From contig CAILUB010000294.1 of NCBI GenBank assembly GCA_903837305.1, forward strand, positions 1-7,249: DNA of 7,249 nt, in the 5' to 3' direction. Positions 6,985 through 7,249 of the stretch are shown here, one piece after another (the stretch's first letter is position 1; each line of letters begins with the position of its first letter). The notes beneath the pieces were generated by a model. That model ran no database searches. It had not been told where the DNA came from and saw only the letters and a program-made list of their open reading frames with translations. Both the position numbers and the translations under genes were made by a program. Origin of the DNA: an uncultured Cytophagaceae bacterium (GTDB lineage: Bacteria; Bacteroidota; Bacteroidia; Cytophagales; Spirosomataceae).

Positions 6985-7017
6985 CAAAGGTATTGTTTCA
7001 AAGCATAAATTCCCTAA
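6985..7017 (-). promoter_or_regulatory. Probable promoter of the dinB-like/dapF/mutase operon
   Basis: On the minus strand, 6992-6985 reads TACCTTTG, an exact match to the Bacteroidota -7 consensus TAnnTTTG. TTAG at 7017-7014 matches three of four -33 positions with a 21-base spacer. Transcription would begin near 6978, leaving a leader of about 13 nt before the ATG at 6965. No Shine-Dalgarno is present. No other such -7 element is visible at the two short junctions within the operon. Confidence 0.55.
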
Positions 7018-7022
7018 TTTTG
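6992..7022 (+). promoter_or_regulatory. Probable promoter of the tRNA-Asp gene
   Basis: TAATTTTG at 7015-7022 matches the Bacteroidota -7 consensus exactly and is the same octamer found before prfC. ATTG at 6992-6995, 19 bases upstream, matches three of four -33 positions. The predicted start, around 7029, leaves about 12 nt of 5' leader before the mature tRNA at 7041. This promoter is interleaved with the divergent operon promoter. Confidence 0.6.
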
Positions 7023-7040
7023 TGCCACTAATTACAAGAC

Positions 7041-7117
7041 GGTCCGGTAGTTCAGTTGGTTAGAATACATGCCTGTCACGCATGGGGTCGCGGGTTCGAG
7101 TCCCGTCCGGACCGCCA
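7041..7117 (+). tRNA. tRNA-Asp (anticodon GTC), CCA encoded
   Basis: The cloverleaf folds by hand without a break. The acceptor stem is 7041-7047 with 7107-7113. The D arm is 7050-7053 with 7063-7066 around a GG-containing loop. The anticodon stem is 7068-7072 with 7080-7084, and the loop CTGTCAC places anticodon GTC at 7075-7077. The variable loop is five bases. The T stem is 7090-7094 with 7102-7106 around the loop TTCGAGT. Discriminator G73 (7114) is the expected identity base for tRNA-Asp. The terminal CCA (7115-7117) is genome-encoded. The total is 77 nt, and a terminator follows 10 bases later, so it appears to be a single-gene transcription unit. Confidence 0.98.
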
Positions 7118-7127
7118 ACTTTAAATT

Positions 7128-7155
7128 AAGTCTCTGATTTTCAGGGACTTTTTTT
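7128..7155 (+). terminator. Rho-independent terminator of tRNA-Asp
   Basis: AAGTCTCTGA (7128-7137) pairs with TCAGGGACTT (7141-7150) over ten positions with a single U-G wobble, around a three-base TTT loop. The stem runs straight into further T residues (to 7155), giving a seven-T tract. This is a textbook intrinsic terminator for the tRNA transcript. Confidence 0.9.
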
Positions 7156-7161
7156 ATGCCC

Positions 7162-7188
7162 GGTGCTAAATGGGGTGCTACAAATGGG
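7162..7188 (+). repeat. Short tandem near-repeat downstream of the tRNA gene
   Basis: GGTGCTAAATGGG (7162-7174) is followed at once by GGTGCTACAAATGGG (7174-7188), two near-identical copies differing by a two-base insertion. The repeat unit is more GC-rich than the surrounding A/T-rich tail. The position just past a tRNA gene recalls integrase arm sites or element ends, but no integrase is visible in the window. The 60 bases after it hold nothing I can support. Confidence 0.4.
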
Positions 7189-7249
7189 ATTTCAACAAAA
7201 TCACTATAAGTATAAAATAATGTAGAAGATAATAGATTTGATAACTCTA

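Noticed and set aside
7156..7209. Seventeen-codon ORF after the tRNA terminator
   Set aside because: The start overlaps the end of the terminator T-tract. It is very short and has no ribosome binding or promoter signal, and the encoded repeat is better explained as DNA sequence repetition.

Overview
This window looks like ordinary chromosome from a Bacteroidota species, most likely order Cytophagales. I infer this from three things: TAnnTTTG-type -7 promoter elements, start codons preceded by A/T-rich leaders with no Shine-Dalgarno, and the character of the encoded proteins (ERGVEDET-type DapF, PGM2-like sugar-phosphate mutase, DinB-like protein). The genus cannot be fixed from the sequence alone.

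Layout, left to right. Bases 1-100 hold the upstream region and a probable promoter for prfC (101-1693, +), which encodes the ribosome-recycling GTPase RF3. Converging on prfC, and overlapping its 3' end by 9 bp, is a two-gene minus-strand unit: a phytanoyl-CoA dioxygenase-family Fe(II)/2-oxoglutarate oxygenase (2881-3696) followed by a Gfo/Idh/MocA-family NAD(P)-dependent oxidoreductase (1685-2881). The two share one base in a TAATG stop/start overlap. Upstream of this unit is a 221-bp gene-free spacer (3697-3917) filled with A/G-rich and C/T-rich sequence that forms long inverted repeats. One arm contains the stop codon of the next gene.

A second minus-strand operon follows, in transcription order: a DinB-like putative metalloenzyme (6438-6965), diaminopimelate epimerase dapF (5656-6429) and a phosphoglucomutase/phosphomannomutase-family enzyme (3918-5654). 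Gaps are 8 bp and 1 bp. DapF supplies meso-diaminopimelate for lysine and peptidoglycan, and the mutase supplies hexose-1-phosphate for envelope sugars and storage, so the operon has a loose cell-envelope theme. Its promoter is interleaved with a divergent promoter for a plus-strand tRNA-Asp(GTC) gene (7041-7117), which ends in a strong rho-independent terminator (7128-7155). The last ~95 bases carry a short tandem near-repeat and no supported gene.

I see no CRISPR array, transposase, toxin-antitoxin pair or recognisable defence system. The items most worth a second look are the nested inverted-repeat element after the mutase gene, the tightly coupled oxygenase/oxidoreductase pair of unknown substrate, and the interlocked divergent promoters.
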